14,936 bases of DNA from CAZYPH01 sp964649095 (lineage in GTDB: Bacteria > Bdellovibrionota > UBA1018 > UBA923). Of the stretch, positions 1 through 8,275 are shown one piece after another. The notes beneath the pieces were generated by a model. It ran no database searches, was not told where the DNA came from, and was given only the letters and a program-made list of their open reading frames with translations. Every line of letters begins with the position of its first letter. The stretch's first letter is position 1. The DNA is taken from contig CAZYPH010000053.1 in NCBI GenBank assembly GCA_964649095.1, positions 1 to 14,936 on the forward strand. Reading direction: 5' to 3'. The position numbers and the translations under genes are program-made.

Positions 1-2
1 AT

Positions 3-947
3 GAAGTACGTATTTATGAAAAAGACTTCAACTCTGATAAAATTCGCGGCAAACACATCGCCCCACACACGATTGAAACCGCAGCGATGTGGGCTATTTT
101 AACGCGTCTTGAAACGCCGAAAAAAGCCAACCTTACGTTGTTACAAAAACTCAAACTGTACGACGGTAAAACACTTTCCGGTTACACTGAAGACAACGTA
201 AAAGAGTTGCGTAAAGAGGCGGTGCGTGAAGGTCTAGAGGGCATTTCGCCACGTTATGTGCAAGACAAAATCTCCAATGCGTTGGTGAATGATAAAAACG
301 GCGACATCGGTTGTGTGAATCCGTTCATGGTGTTGAATGAATTAGATGGTGGTCTTAAACACCATGCCTTGATTTCAAACGACGAGAAAAAACGCGAGTA
401 CAAAGAAATGCTTGCGATGGTCAAACAAGAATATGAAGACATCGTCAAAAATGAAGTCCAGCGCGCCATTTCAGCCGATGAAGATGCGATTGCAAAACTT
501 TGTGGAAATTACATCGACAACGTCAAAGCTTATACGCAGCGTGAAAAAGTAAAAAATAAATATACAGGGCTTGATGAGGAACCTGATGAACGCCTCCTGC
601 GGTCGATTGAAGAGAAGATTGACATCCCAGAGTCGCGTAAAGATGACTTTAGGCGCGAGATCATGAACTATATTGGTGCGCTTGCGATTGAGGGGCGTAC
701 GTTTGATTACAAAACGAACGAACGTCTGCACAAAGCGCTCGAGCTAAAGTTGTTTGAAGATCAAAAAGACTCGATTAAATTGACGAGCCTCGTGTCAAAC
801 GTAGTGGATCGCGCCACACAAGAAAAAATTGATGTCGTAAAATCACGTATGATCAAAAACTATGGTTACTGCGAAATCTGTTCAACCGACGTGTTGAATT
901 TCGTAGCCAGTATTTTTGCTCGGGGTGATGTGAAACGAAGGGGGTAA
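3..947 (+). CDS. prkA: PrkA serine protein kinase, C-terminal part (5' end outside window)
   Basis: The reading frame is open from base 3 without a start, so this is the last ~314 residues of a protein that is usually about 630-650 residues (E. coli YeaG, B. subtilis PrkA). The missing upstream half would hold the AAA-type ATP-binding region; what is seen is the PrkA C-terminal region. Recognisable family stretches are the segment around HIAPHTIETAAMW, the GISPRYVQDKISNAL helix, and the typical ending with a KNYGYCEIC cysteine pair followed by a short hydrophobic helix. PrkA is a cytoplasmic serine kinase-like protein linked to sporulation in Bacillus and to nutrient stress and stationary phase in enterobacteria. 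Its stop codon lies 7 bp before the ATG of the DUF444 gene and spoVR follows, which is the conserved prkA-yhbH-spoVR order. An ATG at position 87 lies inside the conserved region and is not the start. Confidence 0.93.
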   Translation, partial: EVRIYEKDFNSDKIRGKHIAPHTIETAAMWAILTRLETPKKANLTLLQKLKLYDGKTLSGYTEDNVKELRKEAVREGLEGISPRYVQDKISNALVNDKNGDIGCVNPFMVLNELDGGLKHHALISNDEKKREYKEMLAMVKQEYEDIVKNEVQRAISADEDAIAKLCGNYIDNVKAYTQREKVKNKYTGLDEEPDERLLRSIEEKIDIPESRKDDFRREIMNYIGALAIEGRTFDYKTNERLHKALELKLFEDQKDSIKLTSLVSNVVDRATQEKIDVVKSRMIKNYGYCEICSTDVLNFVASIFARGDVKRRG

Positions 948-954
948 ACATTTG

Positions 955-2067
955 ATGTATTCCATCAAACGCGACCACGCACGTTTTCGCAATATTGTTA
1001 AAGGCAAGATCAAACAAGACTTAAAAAAATACATCACCAATGGTGAGATGATCGGCAAAAAAGGGAAAGACATGGTGTCGATCCCTATGCCGCAAATCGA
1101 TATCCCGCATTTTCGGTATGGCTCAAAAGATAAGGGCGGCGTGGGTCAGGGGGAAGGTAACCCCGGTGACCCCGTCGGCCAAGGCGATCCGCAAGAAGGC
1201 GAAGGTCAGGGCGAAGCGGGTAATAACGCTGGTCAGCATGGTTTAGATGTTGATTTGACGTTGCAAGAGTTGGCGGAAATTTTAGGCGAAGAACTAAAAC
1301 TACCGCGCATTGAACCGCGCGGCGCCAAACAAATTGAAACTACAAAAGAGAAGTTTACGGGCATTGCACGTAACGGGCCCGATTCTTTAAAACACTTCAA
1401 ACGTTCTTACAAAGAGGCGTTGAAACGCAGTATTTCAACGGGTACGTACGATGCGGCAAATCCGGTAGTGGTGCCCATCAAACGCGACATGCGTTACCGT
1501 AGTTGGCGTTCCACGATTCAACACGAGAATAGTGCGGTTATTATATATATGATGGACGTCTCCGGCTCGATGGGTGACGAACAAAAAGAGATCGTACGCA
1601 CCGAAAGTTTTTGGATCGATACGTGGTTGCGTTCACAATACAAAGACATCGAAACGCGCTACATTATTCACGATGCGACGGCAAAAGAAGTCGATGAGAA
1701 TACCTTTTATCGCACCCGTGAGAGCGGCGGTACGTTGATTTCATCGGCGTATAAATTGTGTCAAAAAATAATTGAAACCGACTATGCGCCGACGGATTGG
1801 AATATTTATCCGTTTCATTTTTCCGACGGTGACAATTGGTCGGGCGAAGATACCAAGCTGTGTCTCGATTTGATGCGTGACAGTATATTACCAAAAGTGA
1901 ATGTATTTTGTTACGGACAAGTAGAGAGTCGTTACGGCAGCGGGCAATTTTATAAAGACTTACGAGATGGCTTTGGCGAACAGCATGAGCAGGTAATTCT
2001 TTCTAAGATTGAAAATAAAGAAGGCATCATGCAGTCGATCAAAGACTTTTTGGGGCGTGGGGTTTAA
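955..2067 (+). CDS. yhbH: YhbH/YeaH family (DUF444) von Willebrand-A domain protein
   Basis: About 370 residues, a little shorter than B. subtilis YhbH or E. coli YeaH. The basic N-terminal ~55 residues are followed by a Gly/Gln/Glu-rich low-complexity linker (about residues 60-100) and then a von Willebrand factor A fold. The metal-site motif DVSGSMGDEQ, with Asp at about residue 201, matches the DxSxS MIDAS signature, and the RESGGTLISSAY stretch supplies the usual downstream Thr. It is expected to be a cytoplasmic partner of PrkA and SpoVR. A GAAGGGGG ribosome site (937-944) serves either TTG 952 or ATG 955; ATG was preferred on codon grounds, although TTG has the more usual spacing. It is co-transcribed with prkA (4-7 bp gap) and spoVR (37 bp gap). 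One of the eight TATATA tracts of the window (1542-1550) lies just before the MIDAS codons. Confidence 0.93.
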   Translation: MYSIKRDHARFRNIVKGKIKQDLKKYITNGEMIGKKGKDMVSIPMPQIDIPHFRYGSKDKGGVGQGEGNPGDPVGQGDPQEGEGQGEAGNNAGQHGLDVDLTLQELAEILGEELKLPRIEPRGAKQIETTKEKFTGIARNGPDSLKHFKRSYKEALKRSISTGTYDAANPVVVPIKRDMRYRSWRSTIQHENSAVIIYMMDVSGSMGDEQKEIVRTESFWIDTWLRSQYKDIETRYIIHDATAKEVDENTFYRTRESGGTLISSAYKLCQKIIETDYAPTDWNIYPFHFSDGDNWSGEDTKLCLDLMRDSILPKVNVFCYGQVESRYGSGQFYKDLRDGFGEQHEQVILSKIENKEGIMQSIKDFLGRGV

Positions 2068-2104
2068 TGGAGCTTTTGGGTAACAGAATTCAGGGGGGAT
2101 CACC

Positions 2105-3601
2105 ATGAGTCTACCACTAGAATTAGCTAAACTACGCGACGAGATGCGGGGGTATGCCAACGAATTTGGTTTAGATTGTTACGATGTCGTTTTTGAGTTG
2201 TTAGACTACGATCAGATTAATTCTGTGGCCGCCTTTGGTGGGTTTCCAGTGCGCTACCCACATTGGCGTTTTGGTATGGAGTACGACCAGTTATCCAAGT
2301 CGTACACGTATGGTTTGCAAAAAATCTACGAACTGGTGATCAATAACGACCCTTCGTATGCGTATTTGATGAAATCGAATAATTTCATCGATCAAAAATT
2401 AGTCATGGCCCACGTGTATGGGCACGTCGATTTTTTTAAAAATAATATTTGGTTCTCTAAAACCAATCGCAAAATGATCGATCAGATGGCCAATCACGCG
2501 GTGCGCATTCGTGATTACATGGATCGTTTTGGTGTGGAACGTGTGGAATCGTTTATTGATCGTTGTCTTTCGATTGAAAATCTTATTGATCCGTTTTTGC
2601 CTTTTGCTGAACCCAAACGTGCACCCAAAGATACGCACGATGGCCATGGTAGCCCTAGTGCAGAGTCTGATAATCCGGCAGGTAAATTAAAAGTCAATCG
2701 TTCGTACATGGATTCGTTTATCAATCCACCGGAGTTTGTAGAATCGCAGAAACAAAAAGTTTCTGTCACCGAAGAGAAATCCAAACGCATTCCCAGCGAA
2801 CCACAGAAAGACATTTTGCGGTTTTTATTAGACTACGCGCCGCTTGAAACGTGGGAGAACGACGTGCTCGCGATCATCCGCGACGAGGCGTATTATTATG
2901 CGCCTCAGTGGCAGACTAAGATCTTAAACGAAGGTTGGGCGTCGTTCTGGCATTCGCGTATTATGACGACACGTGCGTTAAAAGACAGCGAAGTGATCGA
3001 TTACGCTGACCACCACTCTGGTGTGACGGCCATGCAACCAGGAAAAATCAATCCGTATAAAGTGGGCATTGAGTTGTTGCGTGACATTGAAGACCGCTGG
3101 AATCGCGGCGCCTTCGGCAAAGAATACGATGAGTGCGACGACTATGTGCAGAAAGGGCGTTGGGATAAAAAGGCCGGCCTCGGCCGCCAAAAATTATTCG
3201 AAGTGCGCCGCGTGTGTAACGACATTACGTTTATCGATCAGTATTTGACGCCCGAGTTTTGTGAGCGTTTTAAATTGTACACGTATCAATTCAATCGCCG
3301 TACGAACCAACATGAAATTGTAGATCGTGACTTTAAAAAAATCCGTGAAAAACTTTTGTTCGGTTTATCGAACATGGGGCAGCCGTTTATTTATGTCGTA
3401 GATGGCAATTATCTCAATAAAGGCGAATTGCTGCTGCTGCACAAATACCAAGGCGTTGACCTCGATGCCCGTTACGCCCACGAGACCATGAAAAACATCG
3501 CCGCCATTTGGCGCCGCCCAGTAAACGTTGAAACCGAAGTCGATGGTCAACGGAAGTTATTTACATTTAATAACGGCGAGTTTTCGGAGAAGTTTTTGTA
3601 A
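2105..3601 (+). CDS. spoVR: SpoVR family protein (YcgB-like)
   Basis: A 498-residue protein, close to the family length (B. subtilis SpoVR and E. coli YcgB are about 470-510). Family signatures are visible along the chain: the N-terminal YPHWRFGMEYDQLSKSYTYG region, the HVYGHVDFF histidine motif at about residues 103-111, a variable charged insert around residues 180-235, and the NEGWASFWH motif at about 275-283. The biochemical activity of SpoVR proteins is not established; the family is needed for spore cortex formation in Bacillus and is found with PrkA and DUF444 proteins in many non-sporulating Proteobacteria, where the trio is linked to stress adaptation. The start is supported by a G-rich Shine-Dalgarno AGGGGGGA at 2092-2099, five bases before ATG. 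The gene ends the operon and meets a convergent gene only 14 bp on; I saw no clear hairpin terminator there, only a T-rich stretch. Confidence 0.95.
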   Translation: MSLPLELAKLRDEMRGYANEFGLDCYDVVFELLDYDQINSVAAFGGFPVRYPHWRFGMEYDQLSKSYTYGLQKIYELVINNDPSYAYLMKSNNFIDQKLVMAHVYGHVDFFKNNIWFSKTNRKMIDQMANHAVRIRDYMDRFGVERVESFIDRCLSIENLIDPFLPFAEPKRAPKDTHDGHGSPSAESDNPAGKLKVNRSYMDSFINPPEFVESQKQKVSVTEEKSKRIPSEPQKDILRFLLDYAPLETWENDVLAIIRDEAYYYAPQWQTKILNEGWASFWHSRIMTTRALKDSEVIDYADHHSGVTAMQPGKINPYKVGIELLRDIEDRWNRGAFGKEYDECDDYVQKGRWDKKAGLGRQKLFEVRRVCNDITFIDQYLTPEFCERFKLYTYQFNRRTNQHEIVDRDFKKIREKLLFGLSNMGQPFIYVVDGNYLNKGELLLLHKYQGVDLDARYAHETMKNIAAIWRRPVNVETEVDGQRKLFTFNNGEFSEKFL

Positions 3602-3615
3602 TTTTTTATTTTGGC

Positions 3616-4476
3616 CTAGTGGGTATCGAAGTGCCACCGCCTAAAAAGCCTTAAAGCAAAGGCGTGCAGGTAATAGGCATCGATGGGGTCGGTTTGCAGG
3701 CTAGGCGCTGGATTAGTTTGAGGCGTCCCATTATTTTGAGCAGCGATACACGCCAACGCCGGCTCCAAAACACTTTCAAAACCCATGCGTTCGTCGGTGT
3801 TAAGTAAACGAATTTGTATATTTTTTTTAATATATATACTGGGCTGTTTATTTAAATAAACAGGGTCGTTGTGTAGCGCGCGTCCTAAGGCCTGGCAGAC
3901 GACGCGGATTTGATGTTGGAGTCCTGTAAAAATACGAATAACGGCATACGACGAGTGGGCCATAGGGTAGATCCACGTCTTGCTCTGCTGGCCGGTCGAT
4001 AACACTTCCATTTTGTGGCGGCTTTTGCGGTGGTGGTCGAGTGGGGTCAATACTTCGAATGGCGACTCCGGCATTATCGAAAACTCGGCACCATAAAGTC
4101 GAGCTAGATAGTATTTTTCAACTAGCGCATTTTCAGTGCCCAGCTGTTTCTTCGAAGAAAAGGCCCGGCGCAAGTTGTGCCAGGCAGGCACCGAGCGGGC
4201 ACATACGATAAGTCCTTGCGTCCAAAAATCTAAACGATGGGCCAGCAATCCATCGGCACAAACCGTACGGCATTCGTCTGGAGTGTTGTGTTTGTGCAAA
4301 ACCTCAGGAAATTTTTCGCCTAAACATTCGAGTAACGTAGGGGCCTCCGCATGTCCTGTCACGTTGTGGTGTTTATTGCGCAACGGATGGGCGTGCATGC
4401 CCTTCGGTTTTGAAACGATGAGATAATCTGGATGGGTAAAAATAACTTTCGGAGTTGGTGGCGTGTTTGGAGTCAT
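3616..4476 (-). CDS. RluA-family RNA pseudouridine synthase (divergent)
   Basis: A 286-residue single-domain protein without an S4 domain. It begins with the strand pattern typical of the family (VIFTHPDYLIVSKPKGMHAHP). The active-site motif reads HRLDFWTQGLIV with the catalytic aspartate at residue 83, and the second family motif reads TGLQHQIRVV at about 184-193. Family members isomerise uridine to pseudouridine in rRNA or tRNA in the cytoplasm. The copy is divergent: the usual HRLDxxTSGL has Gln in place of Ser, and the usual TGRTHQIRVH has lost the first Arg and the final His. Activity is plausible because the Asp is kept, but the target RNA cannot be named. No Shine-Dalgarno precedes the ATG, an in-frame stop lies just upstream so the start cannot move far back, and a divergent membrane gene starts 17 bp away. 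A TATATA tract (3830-3838) encodes Ile-Tyr-Ile. Confidence 0.85.
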   Translation of the reverse strand: MTPNTPPTPKVIFTHPDYLIVSKPKGMHAHPLRNKHHNVTGHAEAPTLLECLGEKFPEVLHKHNTPDECRTVCADGLLAHRLDFWTQGLIVCARSVPAWHNLRRAFSSKKQLGTENALVEKYYLARLYGAEFSIMPESPFEVLTPLDHHRKSRHKMEVLSTGQQSKTWIYPMAHSSYAVIRIFTGLQHQIRVVCQALGRALHNDPVYLNKQPSIYIKKNIQIRLLNTDERMGFESVLEPALACIAAQNNGTPQTNPAPSLQTDPIDAYYLHAFALRLFRRWHFDTH

Positions 4477-4481
4477 AACGG

Positions 4482-4500
4482 TACTAAACTAGTATGATCA
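4482..4500. promoter_or_regulatory. Inverted repeat in the 17-bp gap between two divergent start codons
   Basis: TACTA-AAC-TAGTA (4482-4494) ends on the A of the membrane gene's ATG and is followed by the palindrome TGATCA (4495-4500). The gap is too small to hold promoters for both genes, so each promoter would have to lie inside the other gene. A binding role for the repeat is speculative. Confidence 0.25.
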
Positions 4501-6194
4501 TTAGTTATAAAAAAATCTTTAATCGTACTTACGACGATATTGTTCAGGATAACTCTTCCGGCAATAGTACATCAAAATATTTATATATATTCTTAGATAT
4601 TCTTTTGGTGGCTCTACTTTGTGGAATCACTGTCTATCGCAGCCTGCCTACGTTGGCCGCACCTTTTCAGCAGCCAGAATACCTGTACTATCATAGCTTT
4701 CTTGCAGCCCAGAGTGTGAAAGATATCTTACAGTTTTTAGGTGCACAGATGCAGCCTGTGTTCGAATATGCCATGCGTAAAGTGTTGTGGGTTCCACTGT
4801 TGGGTTATAGCGAGCGCGCTCTTAGAATCCCCTCGTTAGTAAGTGTTCTCAGCATATTGGGTTTCGTTTATTTTTTAATAGTGTATGCCGTGCCTCGCTT
4901 AAATAGTCGGGATTCTCGTTGGGAACGCCATCCCCTTAGGTTACGTTTCGGGGCGTTTTGTTTTGCTGCTCTGTTGTTGCAGTCGGGTTTGTGTGTATCG
5001 CTGATATCTGCGGCGCGGCACTATGCCTTTGCGGCGTTAGTATCGCTGGTGTGGTTGTGGCAGCTGCTAAAAGTTCTAGAATATTCAGTCGACGTGTCAT
5101 CGAAGTCATTTCTGTGGTTATTACTGTGGTCGTTTGTTTTTCTAAACACCCATTTTTTTGCATTCCCGATGGTCGGTGCTGGGGTTGCGATTTTGGTGCT
5201 GTCGTCGTGGTTTCGTGGTGATTGGCTGCAGGGGCTTTTTAAAGGCCTCGTGGGTTCGGCGTTAGCAGCGATTAGTATATATATAAATTCAGATGCTTTC
5301 GACGTGATTAGTCGTTTCAAGAGTGCGCCGCGACCCATTGCTGTTGCTTTGGCTGATGGTATTGGTGTTGTGAATAGTTATTGGGCTAGTGTTGCCGTGC
5401 CGCGTTTGTTTTTTGCGATTCTCTTTATAGGCCTTGCGATGCAGTTTTATCGGGCATGGAGTCGGACATTAATGTTTTTTGCCACAGTGCTCGTTCCAGC
5501 ACTTTTACTCTGGAGTCGTTATCGATCAGATTACACTTTTGATACGCGTTACTTGGCGCCGTACTTTGGTGTGATTTTGCTAATCTATGCGATTGGACTC
5601 GGGCAGATGTTACGGCGCAGTGTGGTAGGTTTTTTGGTGTCGATTGGATTGTTTGTATTAGTCTTACAGACTAGTCCGCTCGCTCAGCTCCGGGCGCAAG
5701 CAACGCCTCGTTTTGGTCCGTATTTTACAAATGTATACAAAGTCTATCGTGAGTTACGTGAGACTAAACGGCCTCTGTTTATAGTCGATGTCGAATATGA
5801 CTGTATGGAACGTGGGCACTATTACATGCGTTTTGCCGGAAACGACCCTTATAAAATGGGTTATGAGGTGGTGGATCTAGGGTATCTCGAAACAAAAGTA
5901 TTTCTAGATAAATTTTTTACGTTTATAAAAATGCATCCTAATGCACTGGTTGTTTTAGAAAAATACAATGGCGTTTGCCGGCTGCCCGAATGGCCACGCC
6001 ATTTTAACGTTACCCGCCCTGATGGCCGGCAACTGGTTTTTAACAAAACCCAACAGGGCGATGAGTGTTATTGGATGGTTGATGGCATTAAAACGTTCGA
6101 AGATCTCGCCGCTGCGATGAATCGTGTGGGGCATGTAGGCGGCGAAGGAATATTTGAGCGCTACCGTGCTTTCTTAAAATCGAGCCATAACTAA
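4494..6194 (+). CDS. Polytopic membrane protein, GT39-like (PMT/ArnT-type) glycosyltransferase candidate
   Basis: 566 residues with about ten or eleven hydrophobic segments (approximately 30-48, 110-133, 151-172, 174-193, 205-240, 246-263, 303-318, 324-340, 352-370 and 376-392) and a soluble C-terminal domain from about residue 400. The layout matches GT-C enzymes of the GT39/PMT_2 type: a long first extracytoplasmic loop (50-105), then SERALRIPS (106-114), which resembles the 'sE..lRlPSll' pattern, an ARHYAFAALVSL helix at 174-185, and RYLAPYFGVILL at 352-363, like the family's 'RYLlP' helix. Such enzymes move sugars from polyprenyl-phosphate donors onto proteins or lipids on the outer face of the cytoplasmic membrane. 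A clear 'DE' motif in loop 1 is missing; PEYLYY with Glu62 is the nearest acidic site, so activity is unproven. No Shine-Dalgarno is visible at this ATG. Its stop codon overlaps the stop codon of the convergent lipoprotein gene. Confidence 0.72.
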   Translation: MIISYKKIFNRTYDDIVQDNSSGNSTSKYLYIFLDILLVALLCGITVYRSLPTLAAPFQQPEYLYYHSFLAAQSVKDILQFLGAQMQPVFEYAMRKVLWVPLLGYSERALRIPSLVSVLSILGFVYFLIVYAVPRLNSRDSRWERHPLRLRFGAFCFAALLLQSGLCVSLISAARHYAFAALVSLVWLWQLLKVLEYSVDVSSKSFLWLLLWSFVFLNTHFFAFPMVGAGVAILVLSSWFRGDWLQGLFKGLVGSALAAISIYINSDAFDVISRFKSAPRPIAVALADGIGVVNSYWASVAVPRLFFAILFIGLAMQFYRAWSRTLMFFATVLVPALLLWSRYRSDYTFDTRYLAPYFGVILLIYAIGLGQMLRRSVVGFLVSIGLFVLVLQTSPLAQLRAQATPRFGPYFTNVYKVYRELRETKRPLFIVDVEYDCMERGHYYMRFAGNDPYKMGYEVVDLGYLETKVFLDKFFTFIKMHPNALVVLEKYNGVCRLPEWPRHFNVTRPDGRQLVFNKTQQGDECYWMVDGIKTFEDLAAAMNRVGHVGGEGIFERYRAFLKSSHN

Positions 6195-8257
6195 TCCTCC
6201 GACGGATCAAAACACCCGCCACCCCCAAGCTGATTCGGCACCGCGCGGGGCAGAATTTTTACGGCCTGGCTGGGGTTGCCGGTATTGGCGGGCGGTGAAA
6301 AGACGGCGTTGCGGCCGGTGGGTGTGTTACCAGCGCCTACCGAGGCACAATCGGTACCAGCACAGATCTGGCAGCAGCCGGCACTGGGCGGCAAAATACT
6401 CGACGAACTAGGGTCATACGTGCGCCCGCACGAGTACGTGCGGTCTAACTTAATGGCCGTAGCGGTTGATGTCAGATCGCAATCGCCGGGCGCTTTGTTA
6501 AAACCATCGTTATTTTCCGGCACAATCGCACCGGCACTGGGGTAGTGTTTTGCACAATAAAAATCTTTCGGGCCGTTGGTGCCAAACACACTGTCGTCAC
6601 GCACTAACACCAGCTCCGGATCGACGGGGGCGGCCGATTGAAAGGTGCAGGCTCGAAAGTTCGTGTTCTCAACAAAATGCGGTGTAAACGCCTGAAATGG
6701 GCGAATCACTAAGGCCCCGTTGGGTTTGTAGGCGGAGAGTTCTGTTGGCGGTGGCGGATAAATCGGGCACGACGCGTTCGAGGGGATTTCCGTGCCGTCA
6801 ATATTAATACCGCTAATCGACGCATCCGAAGAACATTTGCGCCCCAACTGCGCCGTTAGAAAACTAAACGGACAGGGTTTGGGCCCTAAGCGTGTAATCG
6901 GCTTTAGAGGGTCCTGATTGGCTTTGTCGACTGGGCGGTCCATGACGTACACGACGTTGATGGGTTGGCTGTTGTCGATAATATTGCCGTCGGCTTGGTA
7001 ACGTAGCGGGTACACCGTGCGGTACTGCCGCAATCTAAACGTACGTTTTAAGCGCCCCGTAGAATCGCGAAATGCGGGGCAGGTGCCGTCGGCATTCGGT
7101 CGCGCGGCATAACCGATAACGCCACTAGCTGAATTTGTACCGCCAGAGCCGCCCGACGAGCTAGAACCACCACCACTCGTGCTGCCGCCCACGTTTGAGG
7201 TGCCGCCACTACTCGACCCCGACGAACTTGAACCCAAAATCGTAAGCCCTTGCACCGGTATCGGAAAATCAGCCGCGGCCTGCAACGCCAACGCAAACTG
7301 CGAATCAAAGGGATAAAACCGCTGCACGCCGCCAATATTGACGCGCGGGCATTGGTAGTTGCTAGAGCCAGCATTGATGGATCCGACTGTGTTCGAGCGC
7401 ACATAAAAATCGTAATAATAACTCTGCGCCGAAAAACTCACCGGTTGGCCACCCGAGCTGGTAGTGAAGTGGTTCGCTACTTGCGCCTGAATGGCTTGAT
7501 TGGTGGTGGGATTGGTTCCTGCATTTTTTACCGAATGATCGATCTGAAGGTCTTTCTGAAATTTATCGAAACAAACGTAGTGCGTGATGTTGTAAAAAAT
7601 GCGGCCCTCGGCATCACGAAAATCTGACGTTGCGCCCGCCGCCACAGCTTGTTTTCGAAACTCCAACGTATTCGTCACAAACCCGCCAGGGTGGCCGACA
7701 GCCGTGTGGGGGACTACTGAAATGCGTAGAGTGGTGCCGTCGATGATTTCGCTATCGTAAACGGGTGGAGCATTACATTGCACCTGAAAACCCGTGACGT
7801 CGGTGAGTGGCGTTTCAACGGTTCGAGTGATTGCGCTGCCGTCTGAAGAATTCGTCTCGGTCCAGTTATAACGGCACAAACAGGCCCTAGCCGTGTTTTG
7901 ACTGTTTTGGCTTTGTACTTGGCAAAAACTACCAATGTTTTGAGAGGCGTTATCGGCATTAAAAACTAAAGTGAACACTGTAGGGTTTGTGGTTGTGCTG
8001 GTTGGTGTGGTCGAGGGTGTGGTTGACCCACCACTGCCTGAACCAGAGCCTCCAGAGCTTGTTGTTGTTGTACCCGGTGTCACGTTGCCGCGGATTAAAG
8101 TAAATGTCACTTCGCTTGAGTTGCCTACGGTAGAGCCCGGTGACGACGTAGGTGGGCTCGTCGATGCCGCCGTGCGATTGCCGCGCGAGGTCGACCCACC
8201 CTGGTTTAGGCATCCTGAAACAAATATTGTTATTAATATATATAGTATATTATTCAT
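6191..8257 (-). CDS. Cysteine-rich lipoprotein with Ser/Thr/Gly linkers (paralogue 1)
   Basis: 688 residues. A very short lipoprotein signal (residues 1-15) ends in the lipobox VSGC, with Cys16 as the lipidated residue; unusually, its n-region carries no Lys or Arg, and an in-frame stop just upstream rules out a longer start. A Ser/Thr/Gly/Pro-rich tether covers about 17-95. A second Ser/Gly linker at about 343-377 splits the protein into two halves. Around twenty cysteines lie between, including IGSFC-x13-CLCRYNWTE (C112, C126, C128), YVCFD (C229), YQCP (C303), GVIGYAARPN..C (C393) and a CCQIC cluster near the C-terminus. The number of cysteines suggests a disulfide-stabilised surface or periplasmic protein. 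It lies 18 bp downstream of paralogue 2 on the same strand, so the two are probably co-transcribed. No catalytic motif is recognised. Four of the first eleven codons are the rare Ile codon ATA. Confidence 0.85.
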   Translation of the reverse strand: MNNILYILITIFVSGCLNQGGSTSRGNRTAASTSPPTSSPGSTVGNSSEVTFTLIRGNVTPGTTTTSSGGSGSGSGGSTTPSTTPTSTTTNPTVFTLVFNADNASQNIGSFCQVQSQNSQNTARACLCRYNWTETNSSDGSAITRTVETPLTDVTGFQVQCNAPPVYDSEIIDGTTLRISVVPHTAVGHPGGFVTNTLEFRKQAVAAGATSDFRDAEGRIFYNITHYVCFDKFQKDLQIDHSVKNAGTNPTTNQAIQAQVANHFTTSSGGQPVSFSAQSYYYDFYVRSNTVGSINAGSSNYQCPRVNIGGVQRFYPFDSQFALALQAAADFPIPVQGLTILGSSSSGSSSGGTSNVGGSTSGGGSSSSGGSGGTNSASGVIGYAARPNADGTCPAFRDSTGRLKRTFRLRQYRTVYPLRYQADGNIIDNSQPINVVYVMDRPVDKANQDPLKPITRLGPKPCPFSFLTAQLGRKCSSDASISGINIDGTEIPSNASCPIYPPPPTELSAYKPNGALVIRPFQAFTPHFVENTNFRACTFQSAAPVDPELVLVRDDSVFGTNGPKDFYCAKHYPSAGAIVPENNDGFNKAPGDCDLTSTATAIKLDRTYSCGRTYDPSSSSILPPSAGCCQICAGTDCASVGAGNTPTGRNAVFSPPANTGNPSQAVKILPRAVPNQLGGGGCFDPSED

Positions 8258-8275
8258 ATAATTCTCAAAATATAT

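Noticed and set aside
2092..2104. GGGGGGATCACC before spoVR looks like the 3' end of 16S rRNA
   Set aside because: It is too short to be rRNA and fits a G-rich Shine-Dalgarno followed by a spacer; the resemblance is coincidental.
3602..3660. Possible bidirectional terminator between spoVR and the RluA-like gene
   Set aside because: The T-rich run after spoVR is real, but no stable stem is found before it; the TGG/CCA pairings are too short.
7131..7231. Repetitive GGT/AGC-type tract that might be a mobile or CRISPR-like repeat
   Set aside because: It is in frame within the lipoprotein and encodes a Ser/Gly linker; there are no regular spacers or repeat units.
7971..8261. Plus-strand frame rich in Val and Pro
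   Set aside because: It is the complement of the Ser/Thr/Gly linker and signal peptide of the lipoprotein; the repetitive look comes from that linker.
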